Source of the DNA: Candidatus Hydrogenedentota bacterium
GTDB taxonomy: Bacteria > Hydrogenedentota > Hydrogenedentia > Hydrogenedentales > CAILVY01
Length of the DNA stretch: 61,211 bases
Reading direction: 5' to 3'
NCBI GenBank assembly: GCA_903837785.1
Contig: CAILVY010000016.1
Coordinates: 1-61,211 of the forward strand
Position numbers and translations under genes: made by a program. Position 1 is the first letter of the stretch. Every line of letters begins with the position of its first letter. The notes under the pieces are model-generated. The model saw only the letters and a list, made by a program, of their open reading frames with translations, was not told the origin of the DNA and did not search any database. This document shows, one piece after another, positions 17,181 through 27,281 of this stretch.

Positions 17181-18908
17181 ATGACACCTCTCGGCTGGTT
17201 ACAGTTGATGATTTTCCTGGGCCTGCTGCTGCTCTTGACAAAGCCCATGGGCCTTTATCTCGTCCGGGTGCTGGATGCGAAGGGAAAGACGTTCCTCGAT
17301 CCCGTCCTGGGGCCGGTGGAACGCCTGATTTACCGCTGCGCAGGCGTCGATCCTGAACGCGAGCACAACTGGAAACAGTACGGGTGGGCGCTCGCGCTGT
17401 TCAGCCTGATCGGGCTGTTGTTCACGTATGCTCTGCTCCGGCTTCAAGCCCATCTGCCCCTGAATCCGCAACAGCTTGATGGGCTCAGTCCGGACCTTGC
17501 CTTCAATACGGCCGTGAGCTTCGCGACAAATACCAACTGGCAGAGCTACAGCGGCGAGTCCACGATGTCGTACTTCTCGCAAATGGTTGCCTTGACGTTC
17601 CACAACTTCGTGAGCGCCGCGGCCGGCATCGCGGTGGCGGCCGTGTTTGTGCGCGGCATCGCCCGGCACACGATGGAAACACTCGGCAATTTCTGGGTGG
17701 ACCTCGTGCGCGTGACGCTCTATCTGCTCCTCCCGCTCTGCTTCGTCTATGCCTTGTTTCTCGTATCGCAAGGCATGATTCAGAATTTTCGGCCTTACAC
17801 GCCGTACAGGCCCGTGGAGGCGGCGGCGGGAGTCCAGCCGCAAATGATCGCGCAAGGGCCGATGGCGTCGCAGGTGGCCATCAAGATGCTCGGGACGAAC
17901 GGCGGCGGGTTCGTAAACGCCAACGCCGCGCATCCCTATGAGAACCCGACACCGCTCTCCAACTTTGTCCAGATGCTTTCCATCTTTCTGATTCCCAGCG
18001 GCCTGACGTATTACTTTGGCCGCTCCGTGAAGCACCCGCGGCACGGCTGGACGATCTGGAGCGCCATGGCCGTACTCTTTCTCGCCGGCGCACTCCTCTG
18101 TTGCTGGGCTGAATCCGCGGGCAATCCGCGCCTTGCCGCGTTGGGGGTGGATGCGGCGGAGGGAAACATGGAGGGGAAAGAGGTCCGGTTCGGGCCGTTC
18201 AACTCGGCGCTGTTTGCCGCCGTGACCACGGACGCATCGTGCGGCGCCGTGAACAGCATGCACGACTCGTTCACGCCGCTGGGCGGCCTGGTTCCGTTGC
18301 TGAACATTCAGTTTGGCGAAGTCATCTTCGGCGGTGTGGGCGCGGGACTCTACGGCATGCTCGTGTTCGTGATCATCGCGGTGTTTCTGGCCGGCCTGAT
18401 GATCGGCCGCACGCCCGAGTATCTGGGCAAGAAAATCGAAGCCTATGACATCAAGTTGTGTGTGCTTTTCATTATGGCGGCAATTCTCAGCATACTCGGC
18501 TTCAGCGCATGGGCCTGTGTGAGTTCATGGGGGCTTGCGGGGCGCGCGAATGACGGGCCGCATGGCCTGAGCGAAATCCTCTATGCGTTCACGTCGGGCA
18601 CGGGCAATAACGGAAGCGCCTTCGCGGGGCTTTCGGCCAACACCCCCTTGTATAACACGACGTTGGGGCTGGCGATGCTCGTCGGACGATTCTTCATGAT
18701 GCTCCCGATCCTGCCCTTGGCCGGGCATCTTGCCAGGAAGCAGATCGTGCCCGCCAGTGGGGGCAGCTTCCCGGTGGCGGGATTTACCTTCGGGGCGGTG
18801 CTGATCGCCACAGTGGTCATTGTGGGTGCGTTGACCTTCTTTCCTGCGCTCGCGCTGGGGCCCATCGTTGAACATTTCATCATGACGGCTTCGCAAGCCG
18901 TCTATTAA
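17181..18908 (+). CDS. kdpA: KdpA, potassium-binding and translocating subunit
   Basis: 575 residues, a normal KdpA length. About ten membrane helices with four pore-loop repeats: [52 protein letters not shown] and [12 protein letters not shown]. The conserved glycines of the selectivity filter are present. An AGAAGGA-type ribosome site precedes the ATG. KdpA binds external potassium and forms the ion path, and works with KdpB, KdpC and KdpF. It is 14 bases from kdpB. Confidence 0.97.
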   Translation: MTPLGWLQLMIFLGLLLLLTKPMGLYLVRVLDAKGKTFLDPVLGPVERLIYRCAGVDPEREHNWKQYGWALALFSLIGLLFTYALLRLQAHLPLNPQQLDGLSPDLAFNTAVSFATNTNWQSYSGESTMSYFSQMVALTFHNFVSAAAGIAVAAVFVRGIARHTMETLGNFWVDLVRVTLYLLLPLCFVYALFLVSQGMIQNFRPYTPYRPVEAAAGVQPQMIAQGPMASQVAIKMLGTNGGGFVNANAAHPYENPTPLSNFVQMLSIFLIPSGLTYYFGRSVKHPRHGWTIWSAMAVLFLAGALLCCWAESAGNPRLAALGVDAAEGNMEGKEVRFGPFNSALFAAVTTDASCGAVNSMHDSFTPLGGLVPLLNIQFGEVIFGGVGAGLYGMLVFVIIAVFLAGLMIGRTPEYLGKKIEAYDIKLCVLFIMAAILSILGFSAWACVSSWGLAGRANDGPHGLSEILYAFTSGTGNNGSAFAGLSANTPLYNTTLGLAMLVGRFFMMLPILPLAGHLARKQIVPASGGSFPVAGFTFGAVLIATVVIVGALTFFPALALGPIVEHFIMTASQAVY

Positions 18909-18922
18909 GGAAGATCATATTC

Positions 18923-20944
18923 ATGGCCTCCAGGCAACACGCGCTTTTCGATCGCGCCATTCTCTTTAGCGCCGCCCGAGCCTCGTTCAGGAAGCTCAAT
19001 CCGGTCACGCTGGCGGGAAATCCCGTGCTGTTTGTCACGGAAGCCGGCGCGGCGATTACGACACTATGTCTGTTTCTTCCAGCGGAACCGGGTGCGTTCC
19101 TGTTCCGGTTTCAGATCGCCGCGTGGCTGTGGTTCACCGTGCTCTTCGCCAATTTCGCGGAAGCGGTCGCCGAAGGGCGGGGCCGGGCACAGGCGGACGC
19201 GCTTCGCAAGACGCGGACGCAAACCCTGGCCAACCGGATCAGGAGCGACGGGAAGATCGAGCGGACACCGGCCGAAAGCCTCCGGAAGAATGATCTCTTT
19301 GTGGTGGCCGCCGGCGAGATCATTCCCACGGACGGCGAGATCATCGAAGGGGTGGCGACCGTGGACGAATCCGCCATCACGGGCGAATCCGCCCCGGTGA
19401 TCCGGGAAGCGGGCGGCGACCGCAGCGCGGTGACGGGCGGGACGCGGGTGCTTTCCGATCACATCAAAGTGCGTGCGACGGCCAATCCCGGCGAGAGCTT
19501 TCTCGACCGCATGATTGCGCTCGTGGAAGGCGCGCGGCGCCAAAAGACGCCGAACGAGATCGCGTTGACGATCCTCTTGTCGGCGCTTACGATCATCTTC
19601 CTCGTTGTGATCATGAGCTTGAAGTTCTTCGGCGTCTACTCGGGGGTGGAGTTCTCGGTTACTGAGCTCGTCGCCCTGCTCGTCTGCCTGATCCCGACGA
19701 CGATCGGCGGCCTCTTGAGCGCCATCGGCATTGCGGGTATTGACCGGCTCGTCCAGAAGAACGTGCTCGCCATGAGCGGGCGTGCGGTCGAGGCGGCCGG
19801 AGACGTCGATGTGCTCTTGCTCGACAAGACGGGAACCATCACCCTCGGGAACCGCGAAGCCGCGCAATTGATCCCCGCGCCGGGCGTCACGCCCGAGGAA
19901 CTCGCCGACGCGGCCCAACTGGCCTCGCTGGCCGATGAGACGCCGGAAGGCAGAAGCATCGTGGTGCTCGCCAAACAGTTCGGCCTCCGCGGACGCAACC
20001 TGGGCGACATGCCGCACGCGGACTTCATCGCGTTCTCCGCGCAGACCCGGATGAGCGGCGTCAATGTCGACGGCCTCCGCATCCGGAAAGGCGCGGCGGA
20101 CGCTGTCCGGGGCTTCGTGGACGGCGCGTTTCCGAAGGAAGTGGACGACGCCGTGAGCGCCGTGGCGCGGGCCGGCGGGACGCCGCTGGTGGTTGCACGG
20201 CAGGATCGCGTGATGGGCGTCATCTATCTGAAGGACATCGTCAAAGGCGGTCTTCGCGATCGCTTCGAGCGGTTCCGCGCCATGGGCATCAGGACGATCA
20301 TGATCACCGGCGATAATCCGCTCACCGCCGCCGCCATCGCCGAAGAAGCGGGCGTGGACAGTTTCCTTGCCGAAGCCAAGCCGGAAGACAAGCTTGCGCT
20401 TATCCGCAGAGAACAGGAGGAAGGCCACCTCGTGGCGATGACGGGCGACGGGACGAATGACGCGCCCGCGCTTGCCCAGGCGGACGTGGGCGTGGCGATG
20501 AATACCGGCACGCAGGCCGCCAAAGAGGCGGGCAACATGGTTGACCTCGACTCGAACCCGACGAAATTGATCGAGATTGTCGAAACCGGCAAACAAATGT
20601 TGATGACGCGCGGCGCGCTGACGACCTTCAGCATCGCCAACGATGTTGCGAAGTATTTCGCCATCATCCCGGCCATGTTGCTCGGGTCGTTTCCCGCGAT
20701 TGCGCCGCTGAACATCATGCGTTTGGCGTCGCCCAACAGCGCCATCCTCAGCGCAGTGGTCTTCAATGCGCTGATCATTATTGCCCTGATCCCGCTGGCC
20801 TTGCGCGGCGTGAAGTTCCGCCCGGTCGGCGCGGCCGCGCTGCTTCGCCGCAACCTGATGATCTACGGCGCAGGAGGCCTGATAGTGCCCTTTGCCGGAA
20901 TCAAGATAATCGACCTCGTGCTGCATGCGGCACAGATCGTGTGA
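18923..20944 (+). CDS. kdpB: KdpB, P-type ATPase subunit
   Basis: 673 residues. Actuator motif TGES (~152), phosphorylation site [11 protein letters not shown] (~301), nucleotide-binding region, and hinge [18 protein letters not shown] are all intact. The Ser of TGES matches the inhibitory serine known from E. coli KdpB. Membrane helices lie at ~35-85, ~215-270 and in the last 100 residues. It hydrolyses ATP to drive potassium uptake through KdpA. It overlaps the region before kdpC with no spacer. Confidence 0.97.
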   Translation: MASRQHALFDRAILFSAARASFRKLNPVTLAGNPVLFVTEAGAAITTLCLFLPAEPGAFLFRFQIAAWLWFTVLFANFAEAVAEGRGRAQADALRKTRTQTLANRIRSDGKIERTPAESLRKNDLFVVAAGEIIPTDGEIIEGVATVDESAITGESAPVIREAGGDRSAVTGGTRVLSDHIKVRATANPGESFLDRMIALVEGARRQKTPNEIALTILLSALTIIFLVVIMSLKFFGVYSGVEFSVTELVALLVCLIPTTIGGLLSAIGIAGIDRLVQKNVLAMSGRAVEAAGDVDVLLLDKTGTITLGNREAAQLIPAPGVTPEELADAAQLASLADETPEGRSIVVLAKQFGLRGRNLGDMPHADFIAFSAQTRMSGVNVDGLRIRKGAADAVRGFVDGAFPKEVDDAVSAVARAGGTPLVVARQDRVMGVIYLKDIVKGGLRDRFERFRAMGIRTIMITGDNPLTAAAIAEEAGVDSFLAEAKPEDKLALIRREQEEGHLVAMTGDGTNDAPALAQADVGVAMNTGTQAAKEAGNMVDLDSNPTKLIEIVETGKQMLMTRGALTTFSIANDVAKYFAIIPAMLLGSFPAIAPLNIMRLASPNSAILSAVVFNALIIIALIPLALRGVKFRPVGAAALLRRNLMIYGAGGLIVPFAGIKIIDLVLHAAQIV

Positions 20945-20955
20945 GGATTCGTGAC

Positions 20956-21543
20956 ATGAGAAACCTTGTTGTTGAGATGCGAACGGCCCTGTTGATGACC
21001 GCCTTGCTCTGCGTCGTCCTGTGCGGCATCTACCCGGCGCTTGTCTTCGCCGTGGCCCAGGGGCTCTTTCCGGAACAGGCGAACGGCTCGCTCGTGTATC
21101 GCCAGGGAACGATCGTGGGCTCGGCGCTGCTGGGACAGGCCTTCACAGAGGCGAAGTACTTTCATCCGCGTCCCTCGGCCGCGGGGGCGGGCTACGACGC
21201 GACGGCCTCGGGCGGCAGCAACCTGGGGCCGCTTTCGAAGAAACTCATTGACACAGTGCGCCTGCGCGTTGAACAGTACCGCGCGGAGAACGGCTTGAAC
21301 GCGGCGGCGCGCGTCCCGGCGGATGCCGTAACGGCGTCCGCAAGCGGCCTGGATCCGCACATCAGCGTGAAGAATGCGCTGCTGCAGGCCGCGCGCGTGG
21401 CGAAGGCGCGGAACATGAGTGAAGCCGCAATGTGCGAGAAGATCGATGAGTGCACGGAAGGGCGCAGCCTGGGCTTGTTCGGCGAACCCGGCGTGAATGT
21501 GCTGCGGCTCAACCTTTCCCTGGATGCAGGCAAGACACGATGA
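20956..21543 (+). CDS. kdpC: KdpC, potassium ATPase C subunit
   Basis: 195 residues from ATG 20956 (MRNLVVEMRTALLM), with GTGAGGA upstream. A GTG at 20941 overlapping the kdpB stop is the alternative start. One N-terminal membrane helix (~10-35) precedes a periplasmic domain with the family motifs YFHPRPSAAG, YDATASGGSNLGPLS and SGLDPHIS. KdpC holds the complex together and affects potassium affinity. Its stop overlaps the ATG of the next gene (ATGA). Confidence 0.95.
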   Translation: MRNLVVEMRTALLMTALLCVVLCGIYPALVFAVAQGLFPEQANGSLVYRQGTIVGSALLGQAFTEAKYFHPRPSAAGAGYDATASGGSNLGPLSKKLIDTVRLRVEQYRAENGLNAAARVPADAVTASASGLDPHISVKNALLQAARVAKARNMSEAAMCEKIDECTEGRSLGLFGEPGVNVLRLNLSLDAGKTR

Positions 21544-23216
21544 CAGACGACAAGGCCTACAGCTTTCTCCGCATGATCCGGCGGTCGCAGCGCGGCCGGC
21601 TGAAAGTGTATCTCGGCTACTGCGCGGGCGTGGGAAAAACGTATCAGATGCTCCAGGAGGGCCATCGGCTGAAAGAAGACGGGATCGATGCAGTCGTCGG
21701 CTTTGTCGAAACCCATGGCCGCGCCGAAACCGCGCAACTCATCGAAGGGCTGGAAGTCATCCCGAGGAGCAAACGCGAGTACCGCGGCGTCCTCATCGAA
21801 GAGATGGACCTCGACGCCGTCCTGGCGCGCAAGCCGGGCGTGGCACTGGTCGATGAGCTGGCGCACACGAACGTGCCGGGGAGCCGGAACGAAAAGCGCT
21901 ACGAGGATGTTCAGGATCTCCTCGATGCCGGGATACATGTGATAACTACGCTCAACATCCAGCATCTGGAGAGCCTGTACAATACCGTCGAAAGCGCGCT
22001 GGGCGTGAGAGTCCGGGAGCGGCTGCCCGACAGCGTATTGGCGGAGGCGGATCAGATCGTCAATGTCGATCTCACCACGGAAGATCTGCGGCGGCGCCTC
22101 GAGGAAGGAAAGGTTTATCCCGCAGATCGGGTCCAGGCCGCGTTAGCCAACTTCTTCGTGCGGTCGAATCTCGAGCAACTGCGCGAAATCGCTCTGCGGG
22201 AACTGGCCGCCCAGATCGACCTGCGCCGCCGGGAGCCCGTTGAGGACGAAATCACGCTTTCCCCGGACCAGGTCATGGTTTGCCTGAGTTCGCGCGGACC
22301 CAACAGCGAAATGCTGCTGCGCTACGCTTCACGGCTGGCCGGCCGCCTCAACCGCAATTGGTATGCGTTGTACGTGCAGACGCCCTCGGAAGCGCCCGTG
22401 GCAATTGATGCGCAAACCCAGCGCGAGCTTTCCGGAACGCTCACCCTGGCCAAGCAGTTGGGTGCGATGGTCTTCACGTACAAAGGGGAGGATGTCGCCG
22501 AAACAATACTCCGCTTTGCGCGGGAATACCGCGCCGGTCATATCGTCATCGGGCGTCCCGCGCCGCTTACGCGGTGGCAACGCTTCATGGGAAAGCGCGA
22601 CGTGGTCGAGCGGCTCATCGAGAAGGCGGAGGGCATCACGGTTGTTGTGCTCGACACGCACACCGGGCAGCCCGTGGCGGAGGAACACTCGCCCGACCGC
22701 CCGCGGCCCCGCACGGCGGCACCGGCGGTGCCCAGCATGTTGCTGCTGAGCAGCCTGGTTTCGCCGGAGCGCATTCGCATTTGGGACGAGCCCGTGCTCA
22801 AGGAGGAAGTTCTGAACTCGCTGGCGAAGGCCGCCCTGGCCGATGACGGCAGGGGCCGCCTGGCGGAAGTGTCCCGCAAGATCCGCGAACGGGAGGAGCA
22901 AGGTTCCACGTTCTTCAACGAGGGTGTCGCGTTTCCGCATGCGCGCGTCGAGAACCTTGAGGGGCCGCAACTGGCGCTTGGCCTGACCCATCACGGCATT
23001 GTGGACGTGAGCGCCGACAAGCCTATCGGCATTGTCTTCCTGCTGCTCTCTCCCGCGGGTTCGCCCAACGTCCAATTGCAGATGTTGGCGCTGGCCAGCA
23101 AGGCCGCGCAAAACCGTCACCTGCTTCAGCGGCTCAAAGCGGCCCGGACGCCCGCCCAGGTGATCGACGCAATCCGCGAATGGGAATCGCAGGCGCAGGA
23201 GATGCCGGCGGGGTAA
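21540..23216 (+). CDS. KdpD-like sensor without kinase domain, fused to USP and PTS EIIA (type 2) domains
   Basis: 558 residues. Residues ~18-225 are the KdpD input domain with Walker A GYCAGVGKT (26-34) and ALVDELAHTNVPGSRN. Residues ~240-370 are a universal-stress-protein fold (VMVCLSSRGPNSEMLLRYA, HIVIGRP). After a Pro/Arg-rich linker, residues ~415-555 are a fructose/nitrogen-type EIIA domain with the phospho-site His at ~467 in NEGVAFPHARVENLEG and SPNVQLQMLALASK. The four membrane helices, GAF, HisKA and ATPase domains of full KdpD are absent. The ATG overlaps the kdpC stop. In E. coli, dephosphorylated EIIA-Ntr (PtsN) binds KdpD and stimulates it; here the two partners are one chain. 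It probably modulates the pump or the KinB-like kinase rather than phosphorylating a KdpE. Confidence 0.92.
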   Translation: MTDDKAYSFLRMIRRSQRGRLKVYLGYCAGVGKTYQMLQEGHRLKEDGIDAVVGFVETHGRAETAQLIEGLEVIPRSKREYRGVLIEEMDLDAVLARKPGVALVDELAHTNVPGSRNEKRYEDVQDLLDAGIHVITTLNIQHLESLYNTVESALGVRVRERLPDSVLAEADQIVNVDLTTEDLRRRLEEGKVYPADRVQAALANFFVRSNLEQLREIALRELAAQIDLRRREPVEDEITLSPDQVMVCLSSRGPNSEMLLRYASRLAGRLNRNWYALYVQTPSEAPVAIDAQTQRELSGTLTLAKQLGAMVFTYKGEDVAETILRFAREYRAGHIVIGRPAPLTRWQRFMGKRDVVERLIEKAEGITVVVLDTHTGQPVAEEHSPDRPRPRTAAPAVPSMLLLSSLVSPERIRIWDEPVLKEEVLNSLAKAALADDGRGRLAEVSRKIREREEQGSTFFNEGVAFPHARVENLEGPQLALGLTHHGIVDVSADKPIGIVFLLLSPAGSPNVQLQMLALASKAAQNRHLLQRLKAARTPAQVIDAIREWESQAQEMPAG

Positions 23217-23374
23217 CGGAACGCGGACAAGGCGCAACCGCGGCCTGTCGCGCGCGTCTCCGGAATCACCGCGTTGCTGCGGGCGTTGCATTATGTGTGG
23301 TTTAAGACGCAAGGCGTGCTACTCTGGCGGGAATGGAACGTGACGGGACGCGAGACGGCGAAAGGGAATCCTCG

Positions 23375-24346
23375 ATGAAGGCGATTGTTGTTTCACGGCA
23401 CGGGGGGCCGGAAGTGTTGGCGCTGCAGGAACGTCCGGCGCCGGTGCCGGGCGCCGGGGAGGTCTTGATCCGGATTAAGGCGGCAGGCGTCAACTACGCG
23501 GATATCATGCAGTGCCGCGGGCTGTATCCGAACGGCCCCAAGCCGCCCTTTGTGGCGGGCTTCGAGGTGACGGGGGTGGTGGAGCAGGCCGGGCCGGACG
23601 CCGCGCCCTGGAAAGTGGGCGATGCGGTCATGGCTTTCTGCTCGGGCGGCTATGCGGAATATGCGGTGGTTCCCGCGCGGCAGCTCATGCCCAAACCGGC
23701 CCAGCTCAGTTTCAACGAAGCCTCGGCGATCCCCTGTCAGGGGCTCACCGCCTATCATGCGCTGATTACGCTGGGCCGCCTGCGCGAAGGGCAGACCGTG
23801 CTCCTGCAAGCGGCGGCGGGCGGCCTCGGCACGCTCATGACGCAGATGGCGCGGAACGTCGGCGCCACAGTGATCGGCACGTGCGGATCGGACGCGAAAT
23901 GCGTGGTGGTCCGGGAACTCGGATGCGCGCATGCCATCAACTACAACACGCAGGATTTTGAGGCCGAGGTGAAGCGCATCACGGACGGGCGGGGCTGTGA
24001 TCTGATCGTCGAATCCGTGGGCGGCGAGGTCTTCGAGAAGAGCCTGCGCTGCCTGGCCGCGCGCGGCATGCTCGTCACGCTTGGCATGGCGAGCGCCCAG
24101 ACCGGCCAGATCAGTTCGCTCGATCTGCTCGTCCACAACTGGACCGTATCGGGGTTTCATCTCTTTGCGTACACGAGCGACGGGGTGGCCATGGGCCGTG
24201 CGATGAGCGATCTGCGCACGTGGCTCGAAGAGGGCAGGCTCCGCGTCCTCGCCGACGAGGTGTTTCCGCTCGAAGAGGCCGCCGAGGCGCACCGGCGTAT
24301 CATCGCGCGCAAGACCTCGGGGAAGGTTGTGCTGGCCGTGAGCTAG
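23375..24346 (+). CDS. Zinc-independent MDR oxidoreductase (NADPH:quinone reductase type)
   Basis: 323 residues from ATG 23375 (MKAIVVSRHGGPEV). An upstream in-frame ATG at 23333 adds 14 residues unlike the family. GroES-like domain ~1-125 with GVNYADIMQCRGLYP; Rossmann domain with LLQAAAGGLGTLMTQMAR; C-terminal AHRRIIARKTSGKVVL. Zinc-binding cysteines are lacking, as in quinone oxidoreductases (QOR). It would reduce quinones or enones with NADPH. It is convergent with the symporter gene, with 9 bases between stops. The 117-base gap after the kdp operon shows no clear terminator. Confidence 0.9.
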   Translation: MKAIVVSRHGGPEVLALQERPAPVPGAGEVLIRIKAAGVNYADIMQCRGLYPNGPKPPFVAGFEVTGVVEQAGPDAAPWKVGDAVMAFCSGGYAEYAVVPARQLMPKPAQLSFNEASAIPCQGLTAYHALITLGRLREGQTVLLQAAAGGLGTLMTQMARNVGATVIGTCGSDAKCVVVRELGCAHAINYNTQDFEAEVKRITDGRGCDLIVESVGGEVFEKSLRCLAARGMLVTLGMASAQTGQISSLDLLVHNWTVSGFHLFAYTSDGVAMGRAMSDLRTWLEEGRLRVLADEVFPLEEAAEAHRRIIARKTSGKVVLAVS

Positions 24347-24355
24347 CCGGGAATC

Positions 24356-26071
24356 TCACCAGAAGCGGTAATAGATGGCGGCGATGATGAGCATCGTGAC
24401 GGCCCACCACAGCCCCAAATTCGCAAACCACCGCTGGGTTTCGCCGGCGGGCAGGCGCAGCATCGAGCGGTCCCAGTGCGCGGTTTTCGCGGTGCGCGCC
24501 ATGGGCATGAGCAGGGCAAGCGATGACAGCAGCACGAACGCCGTCAGCAGCGCCGCCGCCACCGGGCTGGCGGCCGCGAGCAGGAAGAGCGGCACGGACA
24601 GGAGCAGCGTGGCCGCAAGCGCCAGCGCGCCCGATACTTCGCTGGAGAAGACCGCCATCATGACGATGGAGGCGAGGAAGATGCTGCCCGCGAAGACGAG
24701 CGAATTCTCGAGGTTGACCGGCAGAAAATGGATGCCGCGGTCCGCGAGCATTTGCTTGGCGAACGTGAGGGGGACCGTGAGAATCGCGAGCCAGAGGCAG
24801 GCCGAGGCGCCGCGGCCCTTGGCCCGCGGCCACAACGCGCCCGCGAGGAAGACCGTGACTATCGGCGCGGCCATCGGCGCCCACAAGTCCTGGCAGTAAC
24901 GGAAGATGTTCTCCCAGTGCATGACGATCGGGGCGAAGAGCGCTCCCAGCATCAGCCCGATACCGCCCGCCCATCGTCCGAACTGCACGAGCCGCTGCTC
25001 GCTCCAGCCACGCCCGCCCCACGGCCGGAAAATGTCGAGTGTGACAATCGTCGAGATGGAGTTGACGAGTCCCGCGATCGTGGACATGATCGCCGCCATC
25101 ACCGCCGCGGCCACGAGCCCCCGGAAGCCCATCGGCACCACGGCCGCCACCACGCCGGGATACGCGGCATTCGCATCGGCCAGGCTGGGATTGATGACGC
25201 GGTAGATCATGCCGGGGAAGCACGTCGCGAGCGGGAGCATGAGCTGCAGCGCGCCTGCGAACAGGATGCCCATCTTCGCGTCCCATTCGCTGCGCGCCGC
25301 CAGGCACCGCTGGTTGATGTACTGGTTTGTGGCGTAGTACCAGACGTTCGTCGACAGGCCCAGGATGATGAGCGCGGTCCACGGCACGTCGGGATGATCG
25401 GCGGGTGCGATGAGATGCGCCTGCTGTCCCGCGCCCAGCACGGCCTGGAAATCCCAGCCAATCTGATGCATCCCCGCGAAGAACACATACAACCCGCCGC
25501 CGAGCAGGAGCAGGCACTGGAAGAAATTCGTCCAGGCCACCGCAATCAGGCCGCCGTAAATCGTGTACGCGCCCGTGGCGATGGCGAGTATCCATACGGC
25601 GGCGATGCGGTTGATCCCCCACATCTGCTCGAGCGCGTAGCCGCCCGTGTAAAACACGAGCGCGAAGTTCGCGAAGATGTAGCTGCCCACGCTCAGCCAG
25701 GCATAAAGCGCGCGCGCCCGCGGCCCGAAGCGGCGTTCAAGGTACTCCGGCATCGTGCTGATCCGGTTCCGGAAATACAGGGGAATGAAGAGCCAGAGCA
25801 TGATGCTCAGCGCGGGGAAAACCAGCCACTCCCAATTGGCCACCGGCATCCCCACTTTGTAGGCATAGCCGATCTCGCCCACGAACTGTTCCGAACTCAC
25901 CCCGGCAGCGACGATCGACGCCCCCATCGCGTACCATGGCAGCGTGTGTCCGGCCAGGAAGTAGTCGCTGACGGTGGCCTTCTCGCGCCGCGCCGCCAGA
26001 AAGCCAATCAGCACCACCACCACGAAATAGCCGATGAATACACCCAGGTCCAGCGCATTGAACACGTCCAC
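24356..26071 (-). CDS. Sodium:solute symporter (SSS family)
   Basis: 571 residues, GTG start at 26071. About 13 to 14 membrane helices. Early family features include YFLAGHTLPWYAMGAS and SSEQFVGEIGYAY, followed by the signature region around AAAVMAAIMSTIAGLVNSIS. Members take up sugars, amino acids, vitamins or sialic acid with sodium; the glycoside-transporter-like branch (SglT type) fits best, but this is inference. There is no obvious partner gene nearby. Confidence 0.9.
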   Translation of the reverse strand: MDVFNALDLGVFIGYFVVVVLIGFLAARREKATVSDYFLAGHTLPWYAMGASIVAAGVSSEQFVGEIGYAYKVGMPVANWEWLVFPALSIMLWLFIPLYFRNRISTMPEYLERRFGPRARALYAWLSVGSYIFANFALVFYTGGYALEQMWGINRIAAVWILAIATGAYTIYGGLIAVAWTNFFQCLLLLGGGLYVFFAGMHQIGWDFQAVLGAGQQAHLIAPADHPDVPWTALIILGLSTNVWYYATNQYINQRCLAARSEWDAKMGILFAGALQLMLPLATCFPGMIYRVINPSLADANAAYPGVVAAVVPMGFRGLVAAAVMAAIMSTIAGLVNSISTIVTLDIFRPWGGRGWSEQRLVQFGRWAGGIGLMLGALFAPIVMHWENIFRYCQDLWAPMAAPIVTVFLAGALWPRAKGRGASACLWLAILTVPLTFAKQMLADRGIHFLPVNLENSLVFAGSIFLASIVMMAVFSSEVSGALALAATLLLSVPLFLLAAASPVAAALLTAFVLLSSLALLMPMARTAKTAHWDRSMLRLPAGETQRWFANLGLWWAVTMLIIAAIYYRFW

Positions 26072-26288
26072 ACCCCCGCGGTTCCGTTCCCACGTTTCGC
26101 GCCTATGCTATCCGGCCACCGCGCCTTGCGGCAAGTCGTGGCCCGAATCTCTTCCGTCGTGGGACTATTCCCCAAGGCCAGGAACTTCAGCCATGGAAGC
26201 ATTGCCGGATGGAGGAAACGCGAAGCATCGGCAGACGCTCTATCGAGTGACGCCGCAGCGTCAGGTTGCCCCTGGCTCGCGAGTCTTC

Positions 26289-26818
26289 TCAGGAAGCGCC
26301 GCGTGTCCTCTGACACAATGCGAGCCTGGAATGAAAGAGTTCTGACTGTTCCGGGCTCAACTCGAGCGCACAGGACCTCAGCGACGAGTCATCGATGAGT
26401 TGCGCTTCCAGGAGTCCGTCGACAAAGCCGAGATCCTTTTCACGCCCAGCAAGTAATTTGCTGACGGCCAAGTCGGCCGGCGAGAGGCACAATCCGACCA
26501 CCCCCGCAGTGGCGGATGTTTCCAGCCGAATCAATCGGCTCTTCCAGCGACTCGGCAACAAGGCGGTTTCTGGACCCACGCCGTGGGCGTAGTAGCCGAA
26601 CGCCTGATGAAATGGAGACAGTTCCCCGATGGATCCATCAGATCGGCTCTTTCGGGTTCGTCAAGTGGATATACGTCTGCCTCCATGGATACGAGCAGCG
26701 TTTCGGGCGCTTGGGGAAACGCCGCAAGCAGGGCTTGGCTTCCCAACACGACAATCTCCCGGCAACCCGTGATCGCGCCCGCTGCGCGCAATATGTGCTC
26801 AAGCTGCGGTCTGTTCAT
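26289..26818 (-). pseudogene. DUF6036-type nucleotidyltransferase, frameshifted
   Basis: The 5' part begins MNRPQLEHILRAAGAI at ATG 26818 and continues through IVVLGSQALLAAFPQAPETL and SMEADVYPLDEPERADL. It then loses frame near 26630-26645 and stops at 26531. The sense continues one frame over as DGSIGELSPFHQAFGYYAHG, then VGPETALLPSRWKSRL and DLAVSKLLAGREKDL, ending at 26289. A single missing base restores one ~176-residue ORF. The family resembles nucleotidyltransferase-fold toxins (AbiEii/MenA-like). Whether this is true decay, programmed frameshifting or a sequencing error cannot be told from one read of the sequence. Its 5' end overlaps the preceding small gene by 20 bases. Confidence 0.8.
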
Positions 26819-27122
26819 GGGTGAACCGCCGGTAGATTTCCCATCGTTCCTGCGGGTCGAGTACCCCGCAAAAGGGGTTGCTTTGCCGGAGCCGTTGTCC
26901 GTTTTCGCCCGGATCGAGGAGTACCGCGTGGATGCTGCCCCAGTCTTTCCGCAGGATCTCCAGCCATTCGGCATGCGCCGGTGCGGGACTCTCCTCAAAC
27001 CAGCGGGCACAGGTTTCCCGCGCGCGGCGCAGTCCGTCAAGTTGGGGATCGGCATCAATTTTCATCACGATTGCCTGTGCCAACGCCAGACTTCGTTCGT
27101 CAATCTCCTGATGCGTTCTCAC
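26799..27122 (-). CDS. Small partner protein of the DUF6036 nucleotidyltransferase (possible antitoxin)
   Basis: 107 residues, GTG start at 27122 (read as MRTHQEIDERSLAL). It is helical and charged, with a C-terminal FCGVLDPQERWEIYRRF. I recall this small protein as the usual upstream neighbour of DUF6036 nucleotidyltransferases. The 20-base overlap with the next gene fits a toxin-antitoxin-like pair in which the first protein is the antitoxin. No DNA-binding fold is obvious. A short inverted repeat sits just upstream. Confidence 0.7.
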   Translation of the reverse strand: MRTHQEIDERSLALAQAIVMKIDADPQLDGLRRARETCARWFEESPAPAHAEWLEILRKDWGSIHAVLLDPGENGQRLRQSNPFCGVLDPQERWEIYRRFTHEQTAA

Positions 27123-27139
27123 GTTGCCAAACTCCGCTT

Positions 27140-27168
27140 GAGGGCGATGATACAGGCGATTCGCCCTC
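27140..27168. promoter_or_regulatory. Inverted repeat upstream of the two-gene module
   Basis: GAGGGCGA, 13 bases, TCGCCCTC: a perfect 8-base inverted repeat 18 to 46 bases before the GTG start of the small partner gene. A minus-strand CATAAT about 50 bases further up could be a -10 box. It may be an autoregulatory operator or a leader hairpin; position is the only evidence. Confidence 0.35.
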
Positions 27169-27281
27169 TTGAGCTCGATCCGTTCACCGCAATCGGCGTT
27201 CGAGGGTGATTATGCACAATCCCTTGCCGATGTTCTACCACTCTCGGCGAGCTCCCTGAACGGCGCCCGGAAAACGATAGC

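Noticed and set aside
19064-20926. Minus-strand frame of 620 codons inside kdpB
   Set aside because: kdpB has all P-type ATPase motifs; the antisense product has none.
26008-26316. Minus-strand ORF of 102 codons between the symporter and the frameshifted gene
   Set aside because: It overlaps both neighbours, and its last part is a shifted frame of the symporter start; no motif and no ribosome site.
24728-26398. Plus-strand frame of 556 codons
   Set aside because: Antisense of the symporter and of the region beyond; its composition is that of an antisense shadow.
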